From the NCBI RefSeq assembly GCF_016774335.1, contig NZ_JAETWA010000030.1, positions 117,004-181,003 on the forward strand: DNA of 64,000 nucleotides. Reading direction: 5' to 3'. The position numbers and the translations under genes are program-made. Below are positions 30,874 to 38,526 of the stretch, piece after piece. How positions within the stretch are numbered: the first letter of the stretch is position 1; each line of letters begins with the position of its first letter. Origin of the DNA: Luteimonas saliphila (GTDB lineage: Bacteria; Pseudomonadota; Gammaproteobacteria; Xanthomonadales; Xanthomonadaceae). The notes beneath the pieces are model-generated. The model saw only the letters and a program-made list of their open reading frames with translations. It was not told the origin of the DNA and ran no database searches.

Positions 30874-31346
30874 TGGCGGCCGACCACCAGAAGAAGGTCG
30901 CTAAGCTCCGTGACCAGATCGCCGAACTGAAGCAGCGCCTCAGTGACAACGCGACGCCGCCGCGGCCACTCGGGGAAGCGATCCGCCTTGCAGAGGAGTA
31001 CGTCGACAGCCGTGCAGAGGATTTTCGCCTCGACACGACCGACCTCATGTATTCGGGTGGCTTGTTCAGGCTGCCGATCCATGACGCACGCGATCTCCTC
31101 GAATTCATGGCTTGGATGGATCCGGAGGCGATGAAGAAGCGGTTTCGCGACACGTTGGAGGCGCAGTACGCCGAGCGAGAGGGTCCGGTCGACACTGTCG
31201 ACCTCCGCAAACAGGTCGAGGAGTGGAAGCGCGCGCTGTTCAATCTCGAGGTCGAGGAAGAGCGCACGGTACTCGCATCTGAGGAGGCCGGCTCGCCGGT
31301 GCGCCGCCGTAACGACGCGGACCCCGAGGCGGTCATCGCAGCCTAG
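30873..31346 (+). CDS. Island coiled-coil protein, 157 aa
   Basis: Begins with a coiled coil (HQKKVAKLRDQIAELKQRLS) and has a second helical region (LRKQVEEWKRALFNLEVEEE). TGATG overlap with the previous gene. In tailed phages the genes before the tape-measure are tail-assembly chaperones, but I see neither sequence resemblance nor a slippery heptamer here, so that role is only a possibility. Confidence 0.6.
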   Translation: MAADHQKKVAKLRDQIAELKQRLSDNATPPRPLGEAIRLAEEYVDSRAEDFRLDTTDLMYSGGLFRLPIHDARDLLEFMAWMDPEAMKKRFRDTLEAQYAEREGPVDTVDLRKQVEEWKRALFNLEVEEERTVLASEEAGSPVRRRNDADPEAVIAA

Positions 31347-31420
31347 CAACCGAGTCCATGGTGGTGCCCTCGCACCAGCAAGCGCCCAGCCGGCGGTGGC
31401 GCCAACAACACCGGCAGCCG

Positions 31421-31440
31421 ACGTTCTGCGACAGAAACGT
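31421..31440. promoter_or_regulatory. Possible operator before the tape-measure operon
   Basis: ACGTTCTGCGACAGAAACGT is a near-palindrome (ACGTTCTG pairing with CAGAAACGT, one unpaired base) in the 171-bp gap before the 72-aa gene. It is the only intergenic gap of that size in the second half of the island, so a promoter is expected; no clear -10/-35 was found. Confidence 0.4.
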
Positions 31441-31517
31441 GTCTTAGGCCTCATCGCTTATTCCGCACGTCCTGTCGGGGGTGAGTCGGCATTCATCCAC
31501 TTCACCTAGGGATTGCA

Positions 31518-31736
31518 ATGGACAAGATCATCAGCATCACCCAGGCCCCGGGCCCCGAGTACAAGGCTGTCTTCGAAGAGAGCGGGCGGACGGTCACCCG
31601 GCCAGTTCTCATGTGGGCATTGGTGGAAGCCGAGGACGGCACCACCCGCATCACCTCGTTCTCCATGGAACACGATTCCCCGGACTGTCTCTCGCTCGCG
31701 GACGACAGGCGCGAAGGATTCGCGGGCTGGCACTAA
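31518..31736 (+). CDS. Small island protein before tape measure, 72 aa
   Basis: MDKIISITQAPGPEYKAVFE, then beta-like ITSFSMEHDSPDCLSLADDR. First gene after the intergenic gap; its stop (TAA, 31734-31736) is directly followed by the GTG of the tape-measure gene. Function unknown; possibly a small tail or chaperone protein. Confidence 0.6.
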   Translation: MDKIISITQAPGPEYKAVFEESGRTVTRPVLMWALVEAEDGTTRITSFSMEHDSPDCLSLADDRREGFAGWH

Positions 31737-34700
31737 GTGGCCACGCGCAACGTCTACGAAGAGGTCCTGCGGTTCCTCGTTCAGACCGAGGGTGGCCGCG
31801 AGCTCACCGCTCTCGCCGGCCAGCTGACGGCGCTCGGCGAGAGCGGTGACAAGTCCGCCGACCAGGCGAAGGCGCTGGTCGGCGAGCTGCAGCGGCTCCA
31901 GGACACCACCAGCAAGATCAAGGATTTCACCAGGCTCAAGGCGTCGCTCACCGAAACGGGAACGGCGCTGGACTCCGCGCGCACGCGCATGGCCGGCTTG
32001 GCGGCGGAGGCCGACCGCACGCAGACCCCAACGGCGAAGCTACAGCGGGAGCTGGGGCGCGCTGCCGCCCAGGTTGAGAAGCTGTCAAAGCAGCAGAACC
32101 GCCAGCAGGTGGAGCTGCAGAAGACGTCGGCCAGCCTACGTGCCGCCGGCGTCGATACGGAGAAGCTGGCGGACGCCAGCGACAGGCTGCAGGGCGAGCT
32201 ACTCGGCGTGGCGCAGCGCGGCGAGGCGGTCGCCGGCTCAGCCCGCAAGGCAGGCAAGGACACGCGCGCTGCAGCCGGCGGCGTGGGCACCCTGGACAAG
32301 GCGGCCGGCGGTTCGGCCAAGTCCCTCGGCGCCCTGGCACTACGGCTGACCGCCATTTCCACTGCGGTCACCGTGGCGCTGAAGGGATTGGCCACGCTCA
32401 GCGGCACAACGCTGTTTGCGGGAGGGGTGCGGTCGGCGACTGACTTGGAAGACGCCCTCACCGAGGTGAAGGCGGTCACCGGAGCGACGGCGGAAGAACT
32501 CGCCGCCATGAAACAGGCAGCCGAGGCCGGCGGCGCCGCCACCAGGTTCAGCGCGCTGGAAGCCGCTCAGGGTCTCGGCGAACTCGCCCGAGCCACCGGT
32601 AGCGCTCAGACTGCGATCGCCGCGCTGCCCGCCACGCTCGACCTCGCGCAGGCAGCCGGGCTCGGCGTGGCTCAGGCGGCGGAGATCGTCACCACCACGC
32701 TCACCCAGTACGGCCTGGCCGCCGACAACGCCGGGCGTGTCTCCGACGTGCTTGCCATGGCCGCGAACGCCACGACCGCCGATGTCGAGGGCCTGGGCAA
32801 TGCGTTGTCGTATGCCGCCCCCCTGGCCAAACTGCTGGGGATCGACCTTGAGACCACGGTTGCCATTCTGGGCGCGTTGGCCGACCAAGGCTTCCGGGGT
32901 GAGCGTGCCGGTACCGCGCTGCGCAACGTCTTCAGCGAGATGCTCGATCCCGCCAGCGACTTCGGGCGCGCGCTGCGCGAGGCCGGTATCGAATCCAGCG
33001 ACTTCATAGAGGTAGTCGAGCAACTCGGCAAGAAAGGCCAGGAGGGGCAGGAAGCACTGCTGAAGCTCGACGCCGCGGCACGCCCGGCGATCCTTTCATT
33101 GGTCAACTCGGGCAGCGCCGCGCTGCGTCAGCTCGACGGCGACCTGCGAAACGCGGCCGGATCGGCGAACGAGACGGCCCAGACGATGGGCAACTCGCTC
33201 AGCGGCGCCGCCGAGCAGATCCGGGACACCTTCGACCAGACCAGGCGCTCGCTGGTCGAGCCGCTGCTGGAGCCACTGAGAAACGAGCTGGTCGCCCTCG
33301 CTGGCGAGTTGGAAGAGTTCGCTCAGTCGCCGGAGTTCGCAGAGCTCAAGGTCGCATTGCAGGAGACATTCATCGAGGGTGCGGCCGCCGCGCGAGAACT
33401 GTTCGAGGAGATCGACTTCCACCAGCTGGCTCGGTCGATCCGCGAGGCCCTGGATGATGCCGGCGACACGATCGACGGCTTCAAGGATCAGCTTGAGATC
33501 ATCGTCGGGGCCGTGACGCTCATCGGTCAGACCTTCGCCGTGGTGTTCAACGCGGTGCAGACCGCAATCCTGGGCATCGCCGCTGCGGTAGCCAAGATCG
33601 CCTCGGTCTTCTTCCAGGTGCAGGACGCGTTGACCGGCCCGGCGCGCGCCATCCTCGAGTTCTTCGGCATCATCGAGGAGGGACAAGGATCCGTCGAGCA
33701 CCTTGCCGGCGGCCTCGGCGCGGTCGCGGATGAGTTCGGCGGGCGAATGCTGACCAACATGGGCGAGACCGCCGATGCGGCAAAGCGCCTGGGTGGCAGC
33801 ATGACGGACGCCGGCTCTGACGCCGAGTCTGGCATCGGCAAATTATCGGCAGCTGCAACGGACCTCGCGGGGGCGGAGCAAGAGCTGGAAGGCGCCGCCG
33901 AGGGCGCCACCGCCGCCCTCACCGCGCAGGGAAGCGCGGCGACCGCCACCGCCACCGTCGTCGATGCCGCAGCGGAGAAGGCCAAGGCGGCCGGCTTGAA
34001 GCTCCGGAACGCCTACGCTGACCTGGGCATCGAATCCCAGGCAGACCTGCAGCGCACCGCGGCCGCAGCGCGCACCAGCTTCGAAATCGTGCGTGAGGCC
34101 TTCGGGCGGGGCGAGGCGTCGATCGAGGATGTACGCCGCGCGCTTGAGCGCTACAGCTCAACCGCGCGCGCTGCAGTGGCCGAGAGCGAGCCCGCGGCGA
34201 AAGCCCGCGTCGAGGCGGAGCTGGCGGTGCTGGAGGCCATCTTCGACGTCAACGACGCCCTCGACGAGCAGGTCGGCAAGTATCGAGGCCTGGGCGGCGC
34301 CGCGGAATCCGCGGCCAAGGCGACGGGCAGGGTCGACGAGAGCAGCCAGAAGGCGGGCAGCTCGATGCAGAAGTCGTCTGGTGCCGCCCAGGGGTTGAAG
34401 GTCGCCCTGCAGGGAATGTCGGACGCGGCGGTCCAGACCCTATTCTCGCTCAACCGGCTCGCCGGAACCCAGCTGTGGCTGCCGGCGTGGAACCGGCAGA
34501 TGGCCCGGATCGAAGAGCAGCGCGCCGCCCTCGCCCGCGTCAACGACGAACTCGACAAGCAGCTGGCGAAGATGGATCCGCTCGAAGATCGGATGGAGAA
34601 GCTGCGGGCGCAGTACAGCCTGCTCGACGCCGAGGCCGTCCGCGCGCTCGCCCAGAAGCAGGAGCGCGTCGACCAGGAGCTCAAGCGCAAGCGCGAGGAA

Positions 34701-34940
34701 GCCTTGCAGGAGCGGCAGCGCATTCTCGATGAAGCACGAGGGGAAGCTGACCAGGCGACCGGCGGCGCCGCGACCGCCACGCGTGCGGCCATCGGGTCGA
34801 GGCTGGTCACCATCAGGGTCGAACTGCCGACAGGCAGCGAGGAGTTCGAGACCACGCCGGAAGGCGTCGAGGCCACGCAGCGCATCCTGGACACCCTCGC
34901 GCGATCAGCGGCCAGCAGCCAACTGCGGCGGCGAACATGA
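31737..34940 (+). CDS. Orphan phage tail tape-measure protein (TP901 type), 1067 aa
   Basis: Sets siphophage tail length and is ejected with DNA. N-terminal coiled coils (about 70-180), a TP901-type tape-measure domain about 235-440 (ALTEVKAVTGATAEELAAMK, AAQGLGELARATGSAQTAIA, QYGLAADNAGRVSDVLAMAA, VAILGALADQGFRGERAGTA), a hydrophobic stretch about 586-628 (VGAVTLIGQTFAVVFNAVQT), and C-terminal coiled coils about 915-1010. GTG start directly after the previous stop. The frame is intact over 3.2 kb. By the usual 0.15 nm per residue it would specify a tail of about 160 nm. No other tail gene is adjacent. Confidence 0.92.
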   Translation: MATRNVYEEVLRFLVQTEGGRELTALAGQLTALGESGDKSADQAKALVGELQRLQDTTSKIKDFTRLKASLTETGTALDSARTRMAGLAAEADRTQTPTAKLQRELGRAAAQVEKLSKQQNRQQVELQKTSASLRAAGVDTEKLADASDRLQGELLGVAQRGEAVAGSARKAGKDTRAAAGGVGTLDKAAGGSAKSLGALALRLTAISTAVTVALKGLATLSGTTLFAGGVRSATDLEDALTEVKAVTGATAEELAAMKQAAEAGGAATRFSALEAAQGLGELARATGSAQTAIAALPATLDLAQAAGLGVAQAAEIVTTTLTQYGLAADNAGRVSDVLAMAANATTADVEGLGNALSYAAPLAKLLGIDLETTVAILGALADQGFRGERAGTALRNVFSEMLDPASDFGRALREAGIESSDFIEVVEQLGKKGQEGQEALLKLDAAARPAILSLVNSGSAALRQLDGDLRNAAGSANETAQTMGNSLSGAAEQIRDTFDQTRRSLVEPLLEPLRNELVALAGELEEFAQSPEFAELKVALQETFIEGAAAARELFEEIDFHQLARSIREALDDAGDTIDGFKDQLEIIVGAVTLIGQTFAVVFNAVQTAILGIAAAVAKIASVFFQVQDALTGPARAILEFFGIIEEGQGSVEHLAGGLGAVADEFGGRMLTNMGETADAAKRLGGSMTDAGSDAESGIGKLSAAATDLAGAEQELEGAAEGATAALTAQGSAATATATVVDAAAEKAKAAGLKLRNAYADLGIESQADLQRTAAAARTSFEIVREAFGRGEASIEDVRRALERYSSTARAAVAESEPAAKARVEAELAVLEAIFDVNDALDEQVGKYRGLGGAAESAAKATGRVDESSQKAGSSMQKSSGAAQGLKVALQGMSDAAVQTLFSLNRLAGTQLWLPAWNRQMARIEEQRAALARVNDELDKQLAKMDPLEDRMEKLRAQYSLLDAEAVRALAQKQERVDQELKRKREEALQERQRILDEARGEADQATGGAATATRAAIGSRLVTIRVELPTGSEEFETTPEGVEATQRILDTLARSAASSQLRRRT

Positions 34941-35305
34941 GCGAAGTGATCCAGCTTCCCCCAATCCCCGATGAGCTCGAGCTGCGATCGCTCGATGGCA
35001 CCTTGACGGTGAGCTACTACCCGACGCATTGGATACTGCACGTAGAACGGGGCGACGTATCGTTTTGCATGCGAGCGCGGCCGAACCGGCTCATCGAGAT
35101 ACTCGAGAAGGTCTCGACGGCGACGCACAAATGGATCTTCAGCGACGATTATCTCAAGGTCGAGATAGTCGAGGAGGTTTGGCCCTCGGCGCCCACACTG
35201 ATCTTCGGCGAAACCGCCTGGCGCGAGTGGCTCGCGACCGCGCGGCGCCACCTCGTGCGACAGGGCGGCGCCCCTGTGGATAAGTCGGCCAGCGGGGGCC
35301 CCTGA
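34937..35305 (+). CDS. Small protein after tape measure, 122 aa
   Basis: Overlaps the tape-measure stop by 4 nt (ATGA), so it is translationally coupled. Beta-rich N-terminal half (DGTLTVSYYPTHWILHVERG) and a helical WREWLATARRHLVRQ segment near the end. Its place corresponds to the distal tail or baseplate gene in normal phages, but no family is recognised. Confidence 0.6.
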   Translation: MSEVIQLPPIPDELELRSLDGTLTVSYYPTHWILHVERGDVSFCMRARPNRLIEILEKVSTATHKWIFSDDYLKVEIVEEVWPSAPTLIFGETAWREWLATARRHLVRQGGAPVDKSASGGP

Positions 35306-35458
35306 GCACCTGACCCGCGACCGCGGGGGGGAGTGGCCGCGGTAATCGACAAATTTTCGGCGCGCCATGGGACTCAGCAGCAGATGGAGCACCACCCTAG
35401 AAATCAAGGGGTGAGAGCGTGCGGAGGGTGAGGCGCAAGCGGAAGCTACAGGCTGAGG

Positions 35459-35488
35459 AAAAAGGGGGGTGGTGAAACACCACCCCCC
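35459..35488 (-). terminator. Intrinsic terminator on the minus strand
   Basis: Eleven-bp perfect stem GGGGGGTGGTG/CACCACCCCCC with an AAA loop (35464-35488), followed on the minus strand by five T (35463-35459). Terminates the small minus-strand gene at 35508-35654, and converges with the tape-measure operon. Confidence 0.85.
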
Positions 35489-35507
35489 CTGCTTCCCAGT
35501 CGCTCGA

Positions 35508-35654
35508 CTAGTCGAACAGCCGGCCTTGGCGTGGCCAGGATCGCCAGTGCTCGCAGACCCACTCAAAGCTGTCGAGCCTGCGACGTCGGTACCGATTCAC
35601 GTGAACTCCCTTTCCCTGCCTCTCGGCGGGAATACACGATTCAGGATCGTTCAT
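35508..35654 (-). CDS. Small minus-strand island protein, 48 aa
   Basis: Reads MNDPESCIPAERQGKGVHVN then RYRRRRLDSFEWVCEHWRSW, a basic/aromatic small protein. It is followed 20 bp later by a strong terminator on the same strand, which supports it as a real gene. The hairpin GCACCG-TTTTT-CGGTGC near its start (about 35659-35675) may affect expression. Start not secure (GTG 35663 possible). Confidence 0.5.
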   Translation of the reverse strand: MNDPESCIPAERQGKGVHVNRYRRRRLDSFEWVCEHWRSWPRQGRLFD

Positions 35655-35805
35655 GGCATGCACCGTTTTTCGGTGCCGCGCTGGGCGGACCACCCATCCG
35701 GAACTAGGAATCGGCGGTTGCTTATGCCGATCCGCATGGGTCATGATCGCCGTTACCGGGTTCTCCAATTCGGTACGTCGACATGAACGCGGCGTTGTGG
35801 GACCC

Positions 35806-35844
35806 GCCCCTGCCTGGCTGCAACCAGGTGGGGGCTTCTCTTTT
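35806..35844 (+). terminator. Intrinsic terminator-like hairpin
   Basis: Stem GCCCCTGCCTGG (35806-35817) with CCAGGTGGGGGC (35824-35835), two G-U pairs, then TTCTCTTTT. No plus-strand gene clearly reads into it, so its target transcript is unknown. Confidence 0.6.
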
Positions 35845-36463
35845 CGGAAGTGCTGCGGGCGTGTTGCTCCAGTGTAGCGAGCGGCATCAGTTGTAGGTCC
35901 CGGGATAGGGGTTGTCAACACGTTGGCAGGGAGTCGCGTAGTACATGCGTCCCTCCACAATCACCCTGCGTTCGATCACTCTCTCTGCAAGGCCTTCAAA
36001 CCCGCTTTGAACACGGTTTCAAGGTGTTTGAGCACGGCTCTCCGTAAAAATCCAGCCGCCGAATCGGTGAGCTTCTTGCGATCGCAATGGGGCGTCCTGG
36101 GAGGCTCGCGACCCCCAAATGCGCACTCCAACAATCATCCTTTGGCCCTCCCCGAACCAGGTGCCAGCCGCGCCCCTTAAAAGGGGCGCACGCGCGAGGT
36201 GGAGCTCCGCAGGTGTGGCCGCGTCACCCGCGCGCTGCTGGCGGACGCAGGATATCGCGCCCGAGCTGGCTACCATTTAGTCGCGCTGAGCTACGCTCGC
36301 TGAGAAGACGTCGACGGGCACGAGGCCTTCGAAGCTGCTCAGGGCGACTTCTTCGCGGGTGTTTATTGGAGGCTCCATCGGTCAAGGATGCTGAGCGTAC
36401 CTAGCCGACTTGCAAGCAGCATCAAAGCAGGTTGCGCCGCGCACTCTGAAGCCAGCGCCCGCC

Positions 36464-36484
36464 GGGGGCACTTATGGGGGCACG
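36464..36484. repeat. Right arm-type direct repeat of the island
   Basis: GGGGGCACTTATGGGGGCAC plus one base: two GGGGGCAC units, the counterpart of 24969-24989 at the left end. It lies about 55 bp inside attR. Confidence 0.65.
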
Positions 36485-36537
36485 AGTCCTCCTATCGATG
36501 CGCAAAGTTCGCGCATTTCAGGTATTTGGTCACGCTT

Positions 36538-36560
36538 TTCGATAGCCGCCACCCCACCAT
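36538..36560. mobile_element. attR: imperfect copy of the ssrA 3' end
   Basis: TTCGATAGCCGCCACC then CCACCAT, equivalent to the ssrA 3' end with two substitutions and one deleted base. It is at the island edge predicted by the arm repeats. The imperfection means the match must be tested by comparison with an empty site. Confidence 0.6.
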
Positions 36561-36575
36561 ACAAACCCTGTAAGA

Positions 36576-36616
36576 ACAGACGCTTGGGCCGCCTCGTCGC
36601 GGCCCGAGTCGTCTGT
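36576..36616. other. Stem-loop after attR
   Basis: ACAGACGCTTGGGCCGC pairs with GCGGCCCGAGTCGTCTGT around a short loop (one bulge). It may be the original ssrA terminator displaced by the island insertion; a T-tract is absent. Confidence 0.45.
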
Positions 36617-36902
36617 GCGAACAGAAATGCGGAAACGGGTCCGGCCGCACGGCGCAGGCCGGCCGCGATGATCCACGCCACTGAGCGCGTTCAACGCCTT
36701 CGACCGGCCCCGCGCCTGGATCCCCACCACGCCGCGACGTACCGGGGCGCCCATCCCCGTCGGGTCCTCCGGGGTACTGCCGTGCCACCAGCCGACCGTC
36801 GCTCTGCGACCCCGTCCGCCAACGACGCGCGCGGCGAGCAACGGGCCGATGCCATCTCGGCTGGCATCATGACGCGATATCCATGACGCGGGTCCGACCG
36901 TG

Positions 36903-37667
36903 ATGAACGTGCCGGCGGTACTGATTGCCGCCCTGCTGACATCGAGCGGCTGCGGGAGCTCCAAACCTTTTGGCGCGCCCCTCTTCCAAGGGGTTGCGAC
37001 GGCCGTCGCGTCGGAATCCGGATCGCACGGTCTCGCGGGCGCAGCGGTGGCGCGCAAGAGTATCCGCGGCGACAGCCCGGTGTTCCACTACACGAACTCG
37101 AATGCGAGGGTCACCAGCCGCGGCACAAGGTTGACGACCACGGGCCCGGACATCGTGGCCGCAGGCTTCGTCGAGACCCCGATCACGGGGCGAGCCTACA
37201 TCGAGGCCGTCGTGTTCCACGGCGGACAATACGCTGCGGGCGTTTCCCTCTGGGGCGGCTCTCCCGACAGCCTGAGCGACGCTGCGCATCCGGGCCGCGC
37301 GTACGGTGGGCCAGGAGCGTCGGTACAAGCGGTCTCCGCGTGGTCAGTCGTGGCCTACGCGAACTATGGTCTGCCGCTCGACACGAAGGTCGACGTGGGC
37401 TCGCTGACCGGCGCGCCCGGACAACGCATCGTCATCCAGCTTGCGGTCGATGCAGCGACCCGCGCGGTATGGGTCAAGCTCTCGACTGCCAGAGGCTGGG
37501 TCGGGGGCGGCAATCCCGCAACTGGCGCTCGCCCGAGCCTGTTTCTCGCCGGCACCAGCCCGATCCTCGTGGGTGGCAACGCATCCCACCCGGGCAACTT
37601 CGTGGAGCTTGTCGCGCCTACACACCATCGTGGATCTCCGCCCCCAGGTTACGAGCCGTTCGGTTGA
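36903..37667 (+). CDS. Lipoprotein with SPRY-like domain, 254 aa
   Basis: Signal segment VPAVLIAALLTSSGCGSS with lipobox cysteine near residue 17 (GTG 36900 also possible). Residues about 90-235 resemble a SPRY/B30.2-like beta sandwich (YIEAVVFHGGQYAAGVSLWG, AVWVKLSTARGWVGGG), a fold also found in phage tail-fibre-type proteins. It is adjacent to attR, just outside the island, so it may be host or the remains of another insertion. Function unknown. Confidence 0.6.
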   Translation: MNVPAVLIAALLTSSGCGSSKPFGAPLFQGVATAVASESGSHGLAGAAVARKSIRGDSPVFHYTNSNARVTSRGTRLTTTGPDIVAAGFVETPITGRAYIEAVVFHGGQYAAGVSLWGGSPDSLSDAAHPGRAYGGPGASVQAVSAWSVVAYANYGLPLDTKVDVGSLTGAPGQRIVIQLAVDAATRAVWVKLSTARGWVGGGNPATGARPSLFLAGTSPILVGGNASHPGNFVELVAPTHHRGSPPPGYEPFG

Positions 37668-37815
37668 ATACACAGTGGATCCGGCAATGTCCCGGACCGA
37701 GCAGCCGGCGCGAGACGAGGCGAAAAGGCCGGAAGTCCGAAGGAGGGATTCCGGCGTTTTTCGTCGCATGCGACGGGCTCCGGCCCGCCGGACGGGGCCT
37801 CGCCGGCAAGGCGGC

Positions 37816-38526
37816 TCAGCGCTCCGGTACCGTCCACATGTGGATCACGCTGCTGTCGACGCGTCGCGTCTGCTCCGGCGGCCAGTCATCGCCCATGTCG
37901 AAGGCATGGCTGACGATGCGGGTGCCGGGTTCGAGCTCCGCGAGCAGCCTCGGCCGCAGCTTCTGGTTCAGGCTCGGAAGCAGGTACAGCGTCACCACGG
38001 TGGCCTCGCTGAAATCGGATTCGAACAGGTCCTCCTGGCGGAAGCTGACGAGATCGGTGACGCCCGCGGCGCGGGCGTTGGCGTTCGCCTCGCGGATGCG
38101 CACCGGCTCGATATCGATGCCGACCGCGCGGATGCCGAACCTGCGTGCCGCAGCGATCGGAATGCGGCCGTCGCCCGAGCCCAGGTCGTAGAGCACGTCG
38201 CCCGCGCCGACGCCGGCCAGCTCCAGCATCGCCTCCACCACCGGCTGCGGGGTCGGGACGTAGACCACGTCGGGTTCGCGATAGCCGGGCGGGCGCGCTT
38301 CCCGCGAATAGGAGTCGCGATAGGTCAGACCCGGTGCGGCATCGTCCTCCGCTGCCTCGACCTCGGCGCTCGCCGCGGCGTCGGCAGCGGAAACGGCGTT
38401 TTCCTCGGCCGGCGGCGCGGTGCCGGTTGCATGCGACGCGCGCACGCCGTCGGGCGAGTTCTCGGCGCAGGCGGACAACAGCGGCGCGCAGATCAGCAGT
38501 GCGGCAAACGACTTCGTTATGGTCAT
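37816..38526 (-). CDS. Lipoprotein SAM-dependent methyltransferase, 236 aa
   Basis: Signal peptide ending LLSAC (lipobox) then an alanine/glutamate-rich linker. Residues about 85-235 are a Rossmann methyltransferase: LYDLGSGDGRIPIAAARRFG (motif I), RAVGIDIEPVRI, VSFRQEDLF and a C-terminal strand region. An exported methyltransferase-like protein is unusual. Its ATG overlaps the stop of the upstream permease gene (ATGA), so the two are co-transcribed. Confidence 0.8.
   Translation of the reverse strand: MTITKSFAALLICAPLLSACAENSPDGVRASHATGTAPPAEENAVSAADAAASAEVEAAEDDAAPGLTYRDSYSREARPPGYREPDVVYVPTPQPVVEAMLELAGVGAGDVLYDLGSGDGRIPIAAARRFGIRAVGIDIEPVRIREANANARAAGVTDLVSFRQEDLFESDFSEATVVTLYLLPSLNQKLRPRLLAELEPGTRIVSHAFDMGDDWPPEQTRRVDSSVIHMWTVPER

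Larger units (their letters stand above)
24834..36560. mobile_element. ssrA-inserted satellite-like island, about 11.7 kb
   Basis: Bounded by the imperfect ssrA 3'-end repeats and by matching 21-nt G-rich arm-type repeats inside each end (24969-24989 and 36464-36484). Content: P4-type integrase, two AlpA-type regulators, an initiator with internal iterons, a KilA-N antirepressor, helper small proteins, and a tail tape-measure protein. No terminase, portal, capsid, lysis or other tail genes. This composition matches a phage satellite better than a degraded prophage. Confidence 0.7.
35655..36902. other. Gene-poor right end of the island and attR region
   Basis: No convincing coding region was found. 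It contains a plus-strand hairpin at 35806-35844, two TTTGA-x-CACGG direct repeats (36006-36016 and 36027-36037, 21 bp apart), the right arm repeat 36464-36484, attR at 36538-36560, and a stem-loop at 36576-36616. Base composition here is visibly lower in GC than in the genes. Confidence 0.7.

Noticed and set aside
30873..31346. Assignment as tail-assembly chaperone before the tape measure
   Set aside because: No sequence similarity or slippery heptamer was seen; recorded only as a possibility in the feature text.
35469..35786. 105-aa plus-strand frame
   Set aside because: It runs across the minus-strand terminator and gene and shows no protein-like pattern.
24834..36560. Island as an integrative conjugative element
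   Set aside because: No relaxase, coupling protein or type IV secretion gene was found.
36410..36886. 158-aa frame across attR
   Set aside because: Low-complexity, spans the att site and arm repeats, and has no ribosome-binding site.
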